DNA of 64,000 nt, taken from positions 1-64,000 of the forward strand of contig NZ_SSXV01000013.1 in NCBI RefSeq assembly GCF_009469595.2, written 5' to 3'. The notes beneath the pieces are model-generated. The model searched no databases. It saw only the letters and a list, made by a program, of their open reading frames with translations, and was not told the origin of the DNA. The translations under genes and the position numbers were made by a program. Below, one piece after another: positions 41,178 to 50,152 of the stretch. This stretch comes from Thauera sp. 2A1 (lineage in GTDB: Bacteria; Pseudomonadota; Gammaproteobacteria; Burkholderiales; Rhodocyclaceae). Position 1 is the stretch's first letter; every line of letters begins with the position of its first letter.

Positions 41178-42887
41178 ATGGCTGGCGCAACGGCATTCCT
41201 GCAGCGACGAAGGGCACCATCGCCCCGTGCTGCGCACGGGACTGACGCTGCCGCCGCGCGGCCGCACGCCGCTGGCGGCATGCCGCGCTTCCTGAGCGCG
41301 ACCCCGCCGCGGCAGGCAGTCGACGATGTCGCGACGTCCGGCGTCCCGGGCGGCGGCGAGCGCCTGCCCCACCTCGCACGCCTGGAGGAAGCGTTCGGCA
41401 ACCGGCACGATCTGTCCTCGGTGCGTGCCCATCAGGGCAATGCGCCCGCCGACGCCTGCGACACCCTGGGCGCCGAGGCTTACGCCACCGGTTCATCGAT
41501 CGCCTTCCGTTCCGCCCCCAGCCTGTGGCTCACTGCGCACGAAGCCGCGCACGTGATGCAGCACCGCCACGGACTGGGCCCTGCCGATGCCTTCGACGCT
41601 GCCGACGCCCCGCTCGAACGGCAGGCAAGCGCGATCGCCGACCGGGTCGTCGCCGGCCGCTCGGCCAAGGATCTGTTGCCGAGGGGCGAGCCGCGTGCGC
41701 CCGGCAGCGACGTGCAGCGCTACACGGTCGAAGCGCTGCCGGCCGGCAACGCCCAGGTCGGGGAAGGCCGGCAGAGCGCGCTGTTCGGTGCGCAGAGCCT
41801 GTATGCGGCACCGGGGCTGATCAGCGGCGCCAATGCGAAGCTGCAGAAAGTCGGCAAGCAGGGTTCGTCCATCGAACTGGGCACGGGTGGCGGTTCGGTC
41901 AGCGTCGACGGCAACGCACTGAGCAAGGTCGAGCCTCGCTTCCTGACCAAGCCGGGCGGTGCCCATGCCGGAGCGGAGAAGGCCAATGCGCCCGGCGGCA
42001 CGGACACCGAGGGCACCGCCAACGGCCCGATGGCGCTGTGGACCGATTGCGGCCGCTCGTCGGCGGCGGTGACCGGCTCCACCGGTGGCGACGACCGCAG
42101 CGTGGTGTATCGCGACAACGGCGTCGTCAAGCTGGGCAAGGGCATCGACGATGCGACCGTGTCCGACTGGATCAAGGGGGGGCCGAACGCGATGGCCAAC
42201 CAGGTCTACATGGACCTGCTGCCCGGCTTCATCGCGCGCGCCGACAACGCCGCCTTCGTCGTCGAGGGCGTGCATTACGACATGAAGAGCAACACCGCTG
42301 CCGGTGCGCTTGGCGGTGCGGCGGTGGGTGCCGGCCTGGGCGCCCTGCTGGGCAGCTTCATCGGCGGCGTCGGCGCCGGACCGGGTGCGGTGGTCGGCGG
42401 CATCATCGGCGCGATCGGCGGCGCCATCGCCGGCTCGCAGACCCAGACCAAGGTTTTCCGCAAACCGGCCACGATCGCCGAAGCGAAGACGATGTATCTC
42501 GCGCTCGGCAATGCCGGCATGGACAAGTTCGACAAGGAAGCCGGCATCAACTTCTACGCCAATCCCGAGATCGGCGAGTCGTATTCGATGGCCACCGAGG
42601 GCGACATGCCCGGCTTCAAGAGCTATCCGGGGGAGAGCACCTGGAACTACCACTGGGCCGGCGTGATCATGAAGGACGGCAGCGACAACATCACGCTCGA
42701 GAACTTCGCGGTGACCGCCGCCTATGCCGCGAGCAAGGGCGTGAGTTCATGGAATTTCATCGACCGCGCGTGGAATTTCTCGATGTACGGCACCACCGAC
42801 AAGAGCCAGACCTTCCATCAGGAACACCTCGCGAGCAAGACGCACGGCAGCCATGCCACCTCGATCGCGGTGCGCACCGACATCTGA
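41178..42887 (+). CDS. DUF4157 (eCIS-core-domain) protein, putative toxin/effector
   Basis: A 569-residue protein. Residues about 62-132 form a DUF4157 domain (LEEAFGNRHDLSSVRAHQG, then HEAAHVMQH with an intact HExxH at 121-125). The middle is Gly/Ser-rich. Residues 376-420 are a glycine zipper of the kind that inserts into membranes. The C-terminal region (about 285-569) has a cysteine in TDCGRSS (C291), H492 in NYHWAGVIM and NITLENFA (504-511), a spacing seen in Cys/His hydrolase or deamidase folds. DUF4157 marks cargo of contractile injection systems and polymorphic toxins, but no such system is nearby. The catalytic reading is inference. Confidence 0.72.
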   Translation: MAGATAFLQRRRAPSPRAAHGTDAAAARPHAAGGMPRFLSATPPRQAVDDVATSGVPGGGERLPHLARLEEAFGNRHDLSSVRAHQGNAPADACDTLGAEAYATGSSIAFRSAPSLWLTAHEAAHVMQHRHGLGPADAFDAADAPLERQASAIADRVVAGRSAKDLLPRGEPRAPGSDVQRYTVEALPAGNAQVGEGRQSALFGAQSLYAAPGLISGANAKLQKVGKQGSSIELGTGGGSVSVDGNALSKVEPRFLTKPGGAHAGAEKANAPGGTDTEGTANGPMALWTDCGRSSAAVTGSTGGDDRSVVYRDNGVVKLGKGIDDATVSDWIKGGPNAMANQVYMDLLPGFIARADNAAFVVEGVHYDMKSNTAAGALGGAAVGAGLGALLGSFIGGVGAGPGAVVGGIIGAIGGAIAGSQTQTKVFRKPATIAEAKTMYLALGNAGMDKFDKEAGINFYANPEIGESYSMATEGDMPGFKSYPGESTWNYHWAGVIMKDGSDNITLENFAVTAAYAASKGVSSWNFIDRAWNFSMYGTTDKSQTFHQEHLASKTHGSHATSIAVRTDI

Positions 42888-42893
42888 AACCGC

Positions 42894-43301
42894 ATGGACC
42901 CGAACGTACCCCGCCGTTGCACCCACGCCGACCACCTGCGCGATGCCGACGGATGCGTCGTGCAGTTGTGCGGCACCTATGTCGCGGTGCCCACGCTGAA
43001 GAAGATGCCCCGCCCCGGCCAGCCGCGCGAGGAAGCGAAGCTAGGGGAAGTCGTCATCGCACTGGAGGGAAGCGCCGCCGCGTACGATTCGCTCGCGGTC
43101 GACGATGTCCCGGCGCGGGTGGCCCTCGGTGACGGTCCGCGTCCGGCGGCGGAAATCGCGGCGTTCGACGGCAGGCGGGTGGAGGTCGAAGGCCGCCTCG
43201 TGCTGCGGCCCGCCGCGAACATCAGTGACGCACCGCTGGCGGCGCACCTCGCGCCACAAGCGATGCTGCAGTCACCTTCGGTGCCCAGCCTGGCCGATTG
43301 A
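42894..43301 (+). CDS. Hypothetical partner of the DUF4157 protein
   Basis: A 135-residue protein starting 6 bp after the DUF4157 stop, so surely co-transcribed. It has no signal peptide or membrane helix. CTHADHLRDADGCVVQLCGTYVAV and FDGRRVEVEGRLVLRPA suggest a beta-rich, possibly OB-like fold. I do not recognise the family. By position it could be an immunity protein, chaperone or second effector subunit; there is no motif to decide. Confidence 0.6.
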   Translation: MDPNVPRRCTHADHLRDADGCVVQLCGTYVAVPTLKKMPRPGQPREEAKLGEVVIALEGSAAAYDSLAVDDVPARVALGDGPRPAAEIAAFDGRRVEVEGRLVLRPAANISDAPLAAHLAPQAMLQSPSVPSLAD

Positions 43302-43375
43302 GCAGCACTGCAGCACGCGAGATTGCCCGGATGGCTGTCGGAACATGGCGCCCTGCGCCGAATGCGTCCGCAGGA

Positions 43376-44563
43376 TCAGCCGGGCTTGCCATCCACCCTT
43401 GCTCGCGTGAGGAAGGGGAAATAGCGCCAGGCGTACAGCGCGAACGCGATCGCCCACAGCGTCGCCGCCAGATGCACGCCTCCGGTAGCCGCCGCGGGGA
43501 TCGCCGCCACGGTCAGCACGCGCGCGACCGCGGCGATCTGCACCAGCACGTAGGCCGTCGTTTCCACCGGGCCGGCCGTCAGCATGCGGCCGGTATGGCC
43601 CAGCGCGGTACGGGTGATCATGCCGATGATGAGGCCGCCGGTCGAACCGATGGCCAACGCATGGATGCCGGCGGAGCGCGGCACCATGCCCAATTGCGTG
43701 CTGGCCAGCAACAGCAGGCCCACCGGGATCCACAGGTGCGACACATGCAGCACCCACAGCAGCGGATTGACGCGGGTCGCCAGCGGATTCCAGCCCCAGG
43801 TGCGCGCGAACTGCATCAGGGCGGCAACCACTGCGACGGCCGCCCCCCACGGGCCGGCGTCGGCCACCCACAAGACCAGCGCCGCAGCGGTGAAGCCGAT
43901 GGCGGTGTAGTCGAAACCCTTGTTGCGCCACTGCTTGACGCCACGCAACGCGTTGGCGGTGAACATCGGCACCACCCGGCCGGCGATGATGGTCTCGAGC
44001 AGCACGATCAGGCTGAGCGCAAGATGCAGCACCTTGAGCGGGTCCAACGCCACGATGCCGAGCTGCGCAAGGTGGAAGGCCAGGTTTGCCAGCGACAGCA
44101 CGCTCAGCAGACCGCCGATGAAATAGTTGCGCTTGCTCTTGGAACGCAGCAGCACGGCAAAGAAGATCGCCGCGCATACCGGCAGGAACACCACGTCGAC
44201 GAGGGCGGCGACGAGGCTGCTGCCGAATGCCATTGCCAGCCGGCCGGCAATCCACACTGCGGCAATTGCCGCCAGCGGCTTGCCGGTGGGGGTATCGAGG
44301 CCGGTCCAGGCCTTGCCGGCGGTGAACAGGAAGCCCACGATGACCGCCGCGGCAAAACCGAAGATCATCTCGTGCGCATGCCACCAGACGCCGGGGATCT
44401 GCGTGTGCAGCACGCCTGAATAAACCAGCGCCCAGATCGGGATCGCCACCACGGAAAAGAATGCTGCGAGAAGGTAGAAAGGTCGGAAGCCGAGGGCGAA
44501 CAGCGAAAAGGTGTCCGGCGGAATCCGGTGGGAGGTGGGTTCGTCGAGTCGTATCAGTGCCAT
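43376..44563 (-). CDS. nnrS: NnrS family heme/copper membrane protein
   Basis: A 395-residue protein with about 12 membrane helices and the NnrS patterns FRPFYLLAAFFSV, WWHAHEMIFGFAAAVIVGFLFTA, GRVVPMFTANAL and GMITRTALGHTGR. NnrS relieves nitrosative stress by limiting formation of iron-nitrosyl species and is usually controlled by NnrR/Dnr. It is the last gene of the nirJ-nirN-nnrS run, 91 bp after nirN. Confidence 0.95.
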   Translation of the reverse strand: MALIRLDEPTSHRIPPDTFSLFALGFRPFYLLAAFFSVVAIPIWALVYSGVLHTQIPGVWWHAHEMIFGFAAAVIVGFLFTAGKAWTGLDTPTGKPLAAIAAVWIAGRLAMAFGSSLVAALVDVVFLPVCAAIFFAVLLRSKSKRNYFIGGLLSVLSLANLAFHLAQLGIVALDPLKVLHLALSLIVLLETIIAGRVVPMFTANALRGVKQWRNKGFDYTAIGFTAAALVLWVADAGPWGAAVAVVAALMQFARTWGWNPLATRVNPLLWVLHVSHLWIPVGLLLLASTQLGMVPRSAGIHALAIGSTGGLIIGMITRTALGHTGRMLTAGPVETTAYVLVQIAAVARVLTVAAIPAAATGGVHLAATLWAIAFALYAWRYFPFLTRARVDGKPG

Positions 44564-44614
44564 GTTGGAGCTCTAAGGGGGCGGATGAATCGCGCGTCGT
44601 GTGCGCGTGATATG

Positions 44615-44644
44615 CGCAGGGGCCGCGCCGCCTCGGCCCCTGCG
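44615..44644 (-). terminator. Hairpin between nirN and nnrS
   Basis: CGCAGGGGCCG (44615-44625) pairs with CGGCCCCTGCG (44634-44644), an 11-bp stem with an 8-base loop and no T-run. It may lower or process the message between nirN and nnrS rather than end it. Confidence 0.55.
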
Positions 44645-44654
44645 TCGGGGGGAT

Positions 44655-46226
44655 TCAGTGGCTGGTGCCTTCGTCGCGGGTGATCTTGTTCCACACGTTG
44701 TACTTGCCGACCGGCTTGCTCATCGGCAGGCGCTTGACCTCCTTCAGGGTCTGGGCGTCGTACACGATGACTGCGCCATCGTTCTCCCACAGGCTGGCCA
44801 GCGCATAGCGGCCATCGCGGGTGAATTCGACATGGGCGAGCGTGCGGCCCGGTTCGCCATGGATTTCCTTGACCACTTCCAGCGTCTGCTTGTCGATCAC
44901 CTGCAGGATGTTCTTGGCCGACGGGCTCATCATCGAATCGACGAAGGCGTAACGGCTGTTCTCGTGGCTGCGCAGGAAGAAGCCTGGGCCACGCGTGGGG
45001 ATGCGCTTGACCACCTGCCAGGTCTTGAGGTCGATCACCGTGACTTCCGCTGCCTTCAGGTTGGTGCTGGCCATCACCGGACGCCCATTCCAGGTGAAGG
45101 TGATGCCCGAGCCCAGGTGCGGCATGCCGTCGAGCGCGAGTTCGCCAACCTTGCGCCGCACGTCGAGGTTGATGACCTGGCCCTTGCCCTCTCGGCTGGC
45201 GCCCATCACCTGGCGATAATCCCGGTCGAAGTAGAAATCGTCGAGCACGTCCTCCAGCGGCGTGCGCCGCGGGTTCAGGAACCCCGGCCTGGCGACGCCT
45301 TCCTTCATGCGGTAGTCGTGCACATAGCCGTCGAAGATCGGAGACGCCTTCTCGTCGTAGCTGATCTCCCAGATCTCCGGCACGTCCTTGAGCGCGGCGA
45401 CGAAGCTCTTGCGCGGCGCCGCGTCATACACGGCCGACACGCGCGATTGCTGCTTGCCGTCGAGCGTGGCCGCCTCGATGACCTTCACCAGGTTCAGGTC
45501 CGCATCGAACAGCACCAGGTTCTGCGGCAGATAGTTGGCCGCGATGACGAAGCGGCCGTCGCTCGACACCGCCACGTTGCGCGTATTGATGCCGGCGCGC
45601 ACTTCGGCGATCGTCTTCAGGTTCCACAGGTCGAACTTGCTCACCCAGCCGTCACGCGAGGCGAAGAACACATAGCGGCCGTCTGACGTGAACTTGGGGC
45701 CGCCGTGCAGCGCAAAGCGCGACTGGAAGCGATGGATGGGTTCGAGCTTGTCGCCGTCCAGCACGCTGACGTGGTGATCGCCCGCTTCGACGACCAGAAA
45801 CAGGTTCAGCGGATCGGCATCGAACACCGGCTTGTCGGCCAGCATCTTCGGATCGACATGCTGGACGCTCGAAGCGCGGATGTCCGCCTCGCTCCATGCG
45901 GGCGCGGGCAGCACCGGCGTATAGATGAAATCCGCCAGCGCGGCGATCTCGTCCTTCGACAATTTGTCGGCGAAGGCGGGCATCTGCGTCGCCGCGCGGC
46001 CGGCACCAATCACCTGCACCGCCTCGGCCTTGCGCAGGCGTGCGAGGTTGTCGGGCAGCAGCGCCGGCCCCATGCCGCCGAGGCGATCGGGTGAATGGCA
46101 GCTCGCGCAATGCTCGCGGAAGAGCGCCCGCGCATCCACGACACCCTCGGCAGCGAAGACCTGCACGGCGAAGAACGCCATCATCGCCAGCACCCAAAGG
46201 ACGATCACACGGATGAAGGGCTTCAC
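44655..46226 (-). CDS. nirN: NirN, cytochrome c / d1-type heme d1 biosynthesis protein
   Basis: A 523-residue periplasmic protein with a signal peptide, a c-type heme site CASCH at 40-44 and an eight-bladed propeller like that of NirS. NirN performs the last step of heme d1 synthesis (side-chain dehydrogenation) and hands the cofactor to NirS. The N-terminal c-heme separates it from NirF, found elsewhere in the window. The start is GTG at 46226, overlapping the nirJ stop (GTGA), with AGGAGGAG upstream. Confidence 0.93.
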   Translation of the reverse strand: MKPFIRVIVLWVLAMMAFFAVQVFAAEGVVDARALFREHCASCHSPDRLGGMGPALLPDNLARLRKAEAVQVIGAGRAATQMPAFADKLSKDEIAALADFIYTPVLPAPAWSEADIRASSVQHVDPKMLADKPVFDADPLNLFLVVEAGDHHVSVLDGDKLEPIHRFQSRFALHGGPKFTSDGRYVFFASRDGWVSKFDLWNLKTIAEVRAGINTRNVAVSSDGRFVIAANYLPQNLVLFDADLNLVKVIEAATLDGKQQSRVSAVYDAAPRKSFVAALKDVPEIWEISYDEKASPIFDGYVHDYRMKEGVARPGFLNPRRTPLEDVLDDFYFDRDYRQVMGASREGKGQVINLDVRRKVGELALDGMPHLGSGITFTWNGRPVMASTNLKAAEVTVIDLKTWQVVKRIPTRGPGFFLRSHENSRYAFVDSMMSPSAKNILQVIDKQTLEVVKEIHGEPGRTLAHVEFTRDGRYALASLWENDGAVIVYDAQTLKEVKRLPMSKPVGKYNVWNKITRDEGTSH

Positions 46227-47431
46227 GCGCTCTCCTCCTGCAGCCGGATCCACGGCGTGGTGACGACGCGCTCGTTACCGTAATCGGCCGCTGTCACGCC
46301 GATTTCCTCGTCGCTGAGATAGCACGCGGGATCTTCCGCCCACGGGTTGCCGGTGACCTGGCCCGCGCGCACGCGCGAGCTGCCGTTGCAGATGTCGATG
46401 TAGCGGCACGCACCACAACGCCCCTCGAGCTTGCGCGGATGCTGCTTCAGGCCGGCGAGCAGCGGGTCGGAGAGGTCGTTCCAGATCTCGCCGAAAGGCC
46501 GCTGCCGCACGTTGCCCAGCGGCACATGCCACCACATGGTGTCCGGATGCACGACGCCGAGGTTGTCGATGTTCGCCACGTTCACTCCGCTGGCGTTGCC
46601 GCCCCACTGCCGTAGCTTGGCCTCGATGTGCGCCGCGCGCTCGGGAAAGCGCTCACGCACCCAGTGCAGCAGGAACACACCGTCGGCATCGTTGTTGCCG
46701 GTGACGAAGTCCTTGTCGATGCCGCGGCGGTGCAGGTCGAGGCAGGTTTCGAACAGCAGCTCCATCGCCTCGCGGGTGGTGCGATGGCGCGCATCGCCGG
46801 CGCGGTGCTTGTTGCCGCGCCCGGCGTAGTTCAGGTGCGAGAAATAGAACTTGTCGATGCCCTCGTCCTCGACCAATTTGAGCAGGGCCGGCAGGTCGTG
46901 GGCATTGCCTTCGGTCATGGTGTAGCGCACGCCGACCTTGAGGCCGCGCTCCAGGCACAGGCGGATGCCCGCCATCGAGGCTTCGAACGCGCCCTCCTTG
47001 CGGCGGAAATGGTCATGCGTGGCACCGATGCCGTCGAGGCTGACGCCGACGTAGTCGAAGCCGATGTCATCGATCGCGTCGATGTTCGAGGAGTCGATCA
47101 GCGTGCCGTTGGACGACAGCGCGACATAGAAGCCCATCGTCTTCGCCCGCCGCGCGATGTCGAAGATGTCCGGGCGCAGCAGCGGCTCGCCGCCCGACAG
47201 GATCAGCACCGGCACGCGCGCTGCCTTCAGGTCGTCCATCACCTTGAAGACTTCGGCGGTATCGAGCTCCCCCGGAAAATCCTTGTCGGCGGAGATCGAG
47301 TAGCAGTGCTCGCAGGTCAGGTTGCAGCGCCGGATCAGATTCCAGATCACGACGGGGCCGGGCGGGTTGCGATGCGGCCCGACCGGCGTGGGATGGTCGA
47401 GTTCGCGGATGAAATGCGAGATGCGGAACAT
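46223..47431 (-). CDS. nirJ: NirJ, radical SAM heme d1 biosynthesis enzyme
   Basis: A 402-residue radical SAM enzyme with the cluster motif C36-NLT-C40-EH-C43 and a C-terminal cysteine-rich SPASM-like end (GRCGACRYIDICNGSSR). NirJ removes two propionate side chains from didecarboxysiroheme and leaves the oxo groups of heme d1. AGGAG precedes the ATG at 47431. It is followed by nirN with overlap, but is separated from the rest of the nir genes by about 7.5 kb. Confidence 0.96.
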   Translation of the reverse strand: MFRISHFIRELDHPTPVGPHRNPPGPVVIWNLIRRCNLTCEHCYSISADKDFPGELDTAEVFKVMDDLKAARVPVLILSGGEPLLRPDIFDIARRAKTMGFYVALSSNGTLIDSSNIDAIDDIGFDYVGVSLDGIGATHDHFRRKEGAFEASMAGIRLCLERGLKVGVRYTMTEGNAHDLPALLKLVEDEGIDKFYFSHLNYAGRGNKHRAGDARHRTTREAMELLFETCLDLHRRGIDKDFVTGNNDADGVFLLHWVRERFPERAAHIEAKLRQWGGNASGVNVANIDNLGVVHPDTMWWHVPLGNVRQRPFGEIWNDLSDPLLAGLKQHPRKLEGRCGACRYIDICNGSSRVRAGQVTGNPWAEDPACYLSDEEIGVTAADYGNERVVTTPWIRLQEESA

Positions 47432-47454
47432 GGCGGGCTCTCCTGTATGCGGCG

Positions 47455-47496
47455 ATTACAGCCGAGCGCCACCGATAAGGAAATGACGCCGGTCAA
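47455..47496 (-). promoter_or_regulatory. nirJ promoter with FNR/Dnr-like box
   Basis: On the minus strand TTGACCGGCGTCAT (47496-47483) matches 7 of 10 defined bases of TTGAT-N4-ATCAA and is itself a TTGAC...GTCA palindrome. TGTAAT (47460-47455) is a -10. The predicted start, about 47448, is 41.5 bp from the box centre. This would let nirJN be induced despite separation from nirS. Confidence 0.6.
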
Positions 47497-47981
47497 GGGA
47501 CCCGTGTTCGGGCTGCGGCCAGCCGTCCGCGCGCAAAGAAGCCCCGACAGCCGATCGATCCACCTGCTCGCCGCCTCTCTATCCAGAGGGGATGACTGCA
47601 TACCCACTGCTCCAACTCACCCTGTCGACCCCTATGAGACTGTCGCGATCTTGGTAGCCCACGGACAGGTTTTTGAGCGAAACAGTCGCACGGACCTCAG
47701 CGCCGTCGAACAGTCGGTCCGTGATCACTTAACAAAATCACGCTTCCAAGCTCTACCCGCCGCCAATAAATGGACGACACCAGTGTCGAGGAAAGCCGGC
47801 CGGTTCCATTGAAGAAACTTCTGAGGCTGAATGTTGATTTTCACGCAGAACTGACCCGGGATTTTCGGCCTCCGATGGCAGCTCTCTTCGCCTCTGGCAG
47901 ACTGGGCTCGCCCCCGTCTCGAAGGTCGCTTTTCGCGCCGTCCGCGAGCGACAGCGGTTGCGCTCGCCCTGCCGGAGCCCA
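47497..47981. other. Gene-free stretch between nirJ and the LysR gene
   Basis: About 485 bases with no convincing gene, less GC-rich than the surroundings. A segment at about 47831-47865 (GTTGATTTTCACGCAGAAC within it) resembles non-coding ends I associate with other IS21-type elements, so this may be a remnant of an older insertion. Confidence 0.35.
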
Positions 47982-48884
47982 TCAAGCGCTGGATGAGCCT
48001 TGGATGCAATCCTGCAAGAACGCGCGCAAGGCTTGAACCGAAGCGGATAGCTGGCGGCGGTCGGCGCACATCAGGTTGAGCGGCGCGAGTTCGCCCACCC
48101 AGTCGGTACACAGCTCGACCAGGCGACCGGCATCGAGATCGGGACGAATGTCGAGCTCCGACTTATAGGCGATGCCGTGGCCGGCGACCGCCCAACGCCG
48201 CACGGCGTCGCCGTCGTCGGCGCTGCGGTCACCGCTGACCGCGATCGAGCTCTCCTGCCCATTGCGCCAAAATCGCCAGCGGTCGTGCATCTGGTCGCCG
48301 AGCGCGAAGCACAGGCAGTTGTGGGCAGCGAGTTCGGCCGGGTTAGCGGGTTCGCCATGGCGCTGGAGGTAGGCTGGCGCGGCACACAGCATGCGGCGGT
48401 TAGTCGGAGCGATCGGGAGCGCCACGAGACTGGAGTCCGGCGGCGCGCCGTATCGCAGCGCGAGGTCGATTGGGTGGCGGTAGAGGTCCGAGACCCGATC
48501 CGAGAGCTGAATGCGGAGCTGAACTTTTGGGTGCCGCTGCGTGAAAGCGTCGAGCCAAGCGAGGACACAATTGCGCCCAAGGTCCGACGGTAGCGAGAGC
48601 TGCAGCGGACCGCGAATCGTGCTGCGACCGGAGGCGATCGCCTCATGTGCCTCGTCGAGAAGTTCGAGCGCTTGGCGGCCACGGTTAAGCAGGAGTTCGC
48701 CCTCCGCGGTAAGGCGCAGGCTACGCGTCGAGCGCAACATCAGCGCACAGCCTAGCTCACGTTCGAGTCGCTTGACCGCTGCGCTGGCTGCAGCGGGGGT
48801 GAGATCGAGTTGGTGGGCAGCGGCCGTCAGGCTGGATTGTTCTGCAGCACGAACAAAGATATCAAGGTCACGAAGCGCCTTCAT
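47982..48884 (-). CDS. LysR-family transcriptional regulator
   Basis: A 300-residue regulator. The N-terminal helix-turn-helix reads LRDLDIFVRAAEQSSLTAAAHQLDLTPAAASAAVKRLERELG, the LysR pattern. The C-terminal substrate-binding domain follows (IRGPLQLSLPSDLGR onward). The start at 48884 (MKALRD) fits the family; the frame is open for 34 codons upstream without similarity. It is divergent, 100 bp away, from the MDR oxidoreductase gene, the usual arrangement of a LysR protein with its target. Confidence 0.93.
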   Translation of the reverse strand: MKALRDLDIFVRAAEQSSLTAAAHQLDLTPAAASAAVKRLERELGCALMLRSTRSLRLTAEGELLLNRGRQALELLDEAHEAIASGRSTIRGPLQLSLPSDLGRNCVLAWLDAFTQRHPKVQLRIQLSDRVSDLYRHPIDLALRYGAPPDSSLVALPIAPTNRRMLCAAPAYLQRHGEPANPAELAAHNCLCFALGDQMHDRWRFWRNGQESSIAVSGDRSADDGDAVRRWAVAGHGIAYKSELDIRPDLDAGRLVELCTDWVGELAPLNLMCADRRQLSASVQALRAFLQDCIQGSSSA

Positions 48885-48984
48885 TTTCAAATGATGATTG
48901 AAACAGTGATCGTTGAGAAGCTGTTTATCAATTGTGCAGCAGATGTGATGCTCTCTCCACATCTTCATTTGCAGGGAGCGAGTC
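48885..48984. promoter_or_regulatory. Divergent LysR / oxidoreductase control region
   Basis: One hundred bases, AT-richer than the flanks (for example around 48901-48940). It probably holds both promoters and the LysR operator. GGGAGCG (48975-48981) lies just before the oxidoreductase ATG. Confidence 0.45.
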
Positions 48985-49989
48985 ATGAAAGCCGTCGCCT
49001 ACCAACATTCGTACCCGATCGAGCATTCGGAATCGCTGCTCGACGTTGAGCTTCCCGAGCCCACCGCAGCGGGCCGAGACCTGCTGGTGGAAGTCCGGGC
49101 GGTGTCGGTCAATCCCGTGGACGCCAAAATGCGGATGCGCGCCCAGCCCGCCGCTGGCGAATGGCAGGTGCTGGGGTGGGATGCGACCGGCGTGGTGCGC
49201 GAGGTGGGGCCCAAGGTGACCCGCTTCCGGCCGGGTGATCGAGTGTGGTACGCCGGCTCCATAGCGCGGGCAGGCAGCAACGCCGAGTTGCAACTCGTCG
49301 ACGAGCGAATTGTCGGGAAGATGCCGGAATCGCTCGATTTCGCCGCTGCGGCGGCGCTGCCGCTGACCAGCATTACCGCTTGGGAGATGCTCTTCGACCG
49401 GTTGCGCCTAGGGCGCGGCGACACGGCCGGCGGGCAAATCCTGCTTATCATCGGCGCCGGTGGCGGGGTGGGTTCGATCATGACCCAGCTCGCGCGCCAG
49501 CTCACGGCGGTGACCGTCGTGGGCACCGCCTCGCGGCCGGAGACTCAAGACTGGCTTACCGAACTAGGTTCGCATCTGGTGATCGACCATCGCAAGGTGT
49601 TGCTGGAAGAACTGACTCGGGTGGGCGTTGGCGAGGTTGGCTATGTGGTGAGCCTGACCCACACCGACCAGCACTTTCCGGCCATCGTCGATGCAATCGC
49701 GCCGCAGGGCAAGTTCGGCCTGATTGACGACCCAGAGCCGATCGACGTTCGATTACTCAAGCGCAAGAGCGTGTCGCTGCACTGGGAACTGATGTTCACG
49801 CGCTCGATGTTTGAAACGGAGGACATGGAGCAGCAGGGCTACATCCTCAACGAGGTGGCGGCGATGGTCGACAAGGGCCTGTTACGAAGCACCCTCGGAG
49901 AGCACTACGGCGTCATCAATGCGGCCAACCTTAAACGCGCCCACGCTGCGCATTCCGACGATCGTGACCGCTCATTCCGACGAACGTGA
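48985..49989 (+). pseudogene. Zinc-type (MDR) alcohol dehydrogenase, 3' end displaced by IS21
   Basis: Medium-chain oxidoreductase of the zinc-binding alcohol dehydrogenase / quinone reductase type: GWDATGVVREVGPKVTRFRPGDRVWYAGS, AAALPLTSITAWEMLFDRL and the NAD(P) site IIGAGGGVGSIMTQLARQL. The current frame codes 334 residues. The first 320 are native; after 49946 it reads into the insertion element for 14 codons (AHSDDRDRSFRRT) and stops. The natural C-terminus (LLESGKSRGKIVLEGFR) is at 53072-53126. Removing the element plus one target copy restores a 338-residue protein. Activity of the truncated form is unknown. Confidence 0.9.
49940..49946. repeat. Target-site duplication, left copy
   Basis: CCCACGC immediately left of the IS21 element; the same seven bases are at 53065-53071. 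Confidence 0.92.
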
Positions 49990-49992
49990 CCG
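49947..49992. repeat. IS21 inverted repeat and inner repeat (istB end)
   Basis: Two direct copies of ATTCCGACGANCGTGACCG start at 49952 and 49974; the outer one is part of the terminal inverted repeat. Confidence 0.85.
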
Positions 49993-50152
49993 GTGTTCTG
50001 TGCGCGCCAGCGTGGTGTTCAGAGTTTAACCGCGTCGGTCACGATCACGGTCATTTCAGGGCATGGCATAGGCTTATCCACAGGCGGCCGCCAGCGCGCC
50101 TCATACGCTGGCGGGCGGCCGGCTGTGGGTAAGCCGTGGAGCACGTGCGGCC

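Noticed and set aside
41493..42653. 386-codon minus-strand open frame opposite the DUF4157 gene
   Set aside because: The plus-strand frame has a ribosome site, HExxH motif and domain order; the minus frame has none.
44655..46226. Calling this gene nirF
   Set aside because: It has an N-terminal c-type heme motif (CASCH), which NirF lacks; the true nirF with a lipobox is at 56958-58217.
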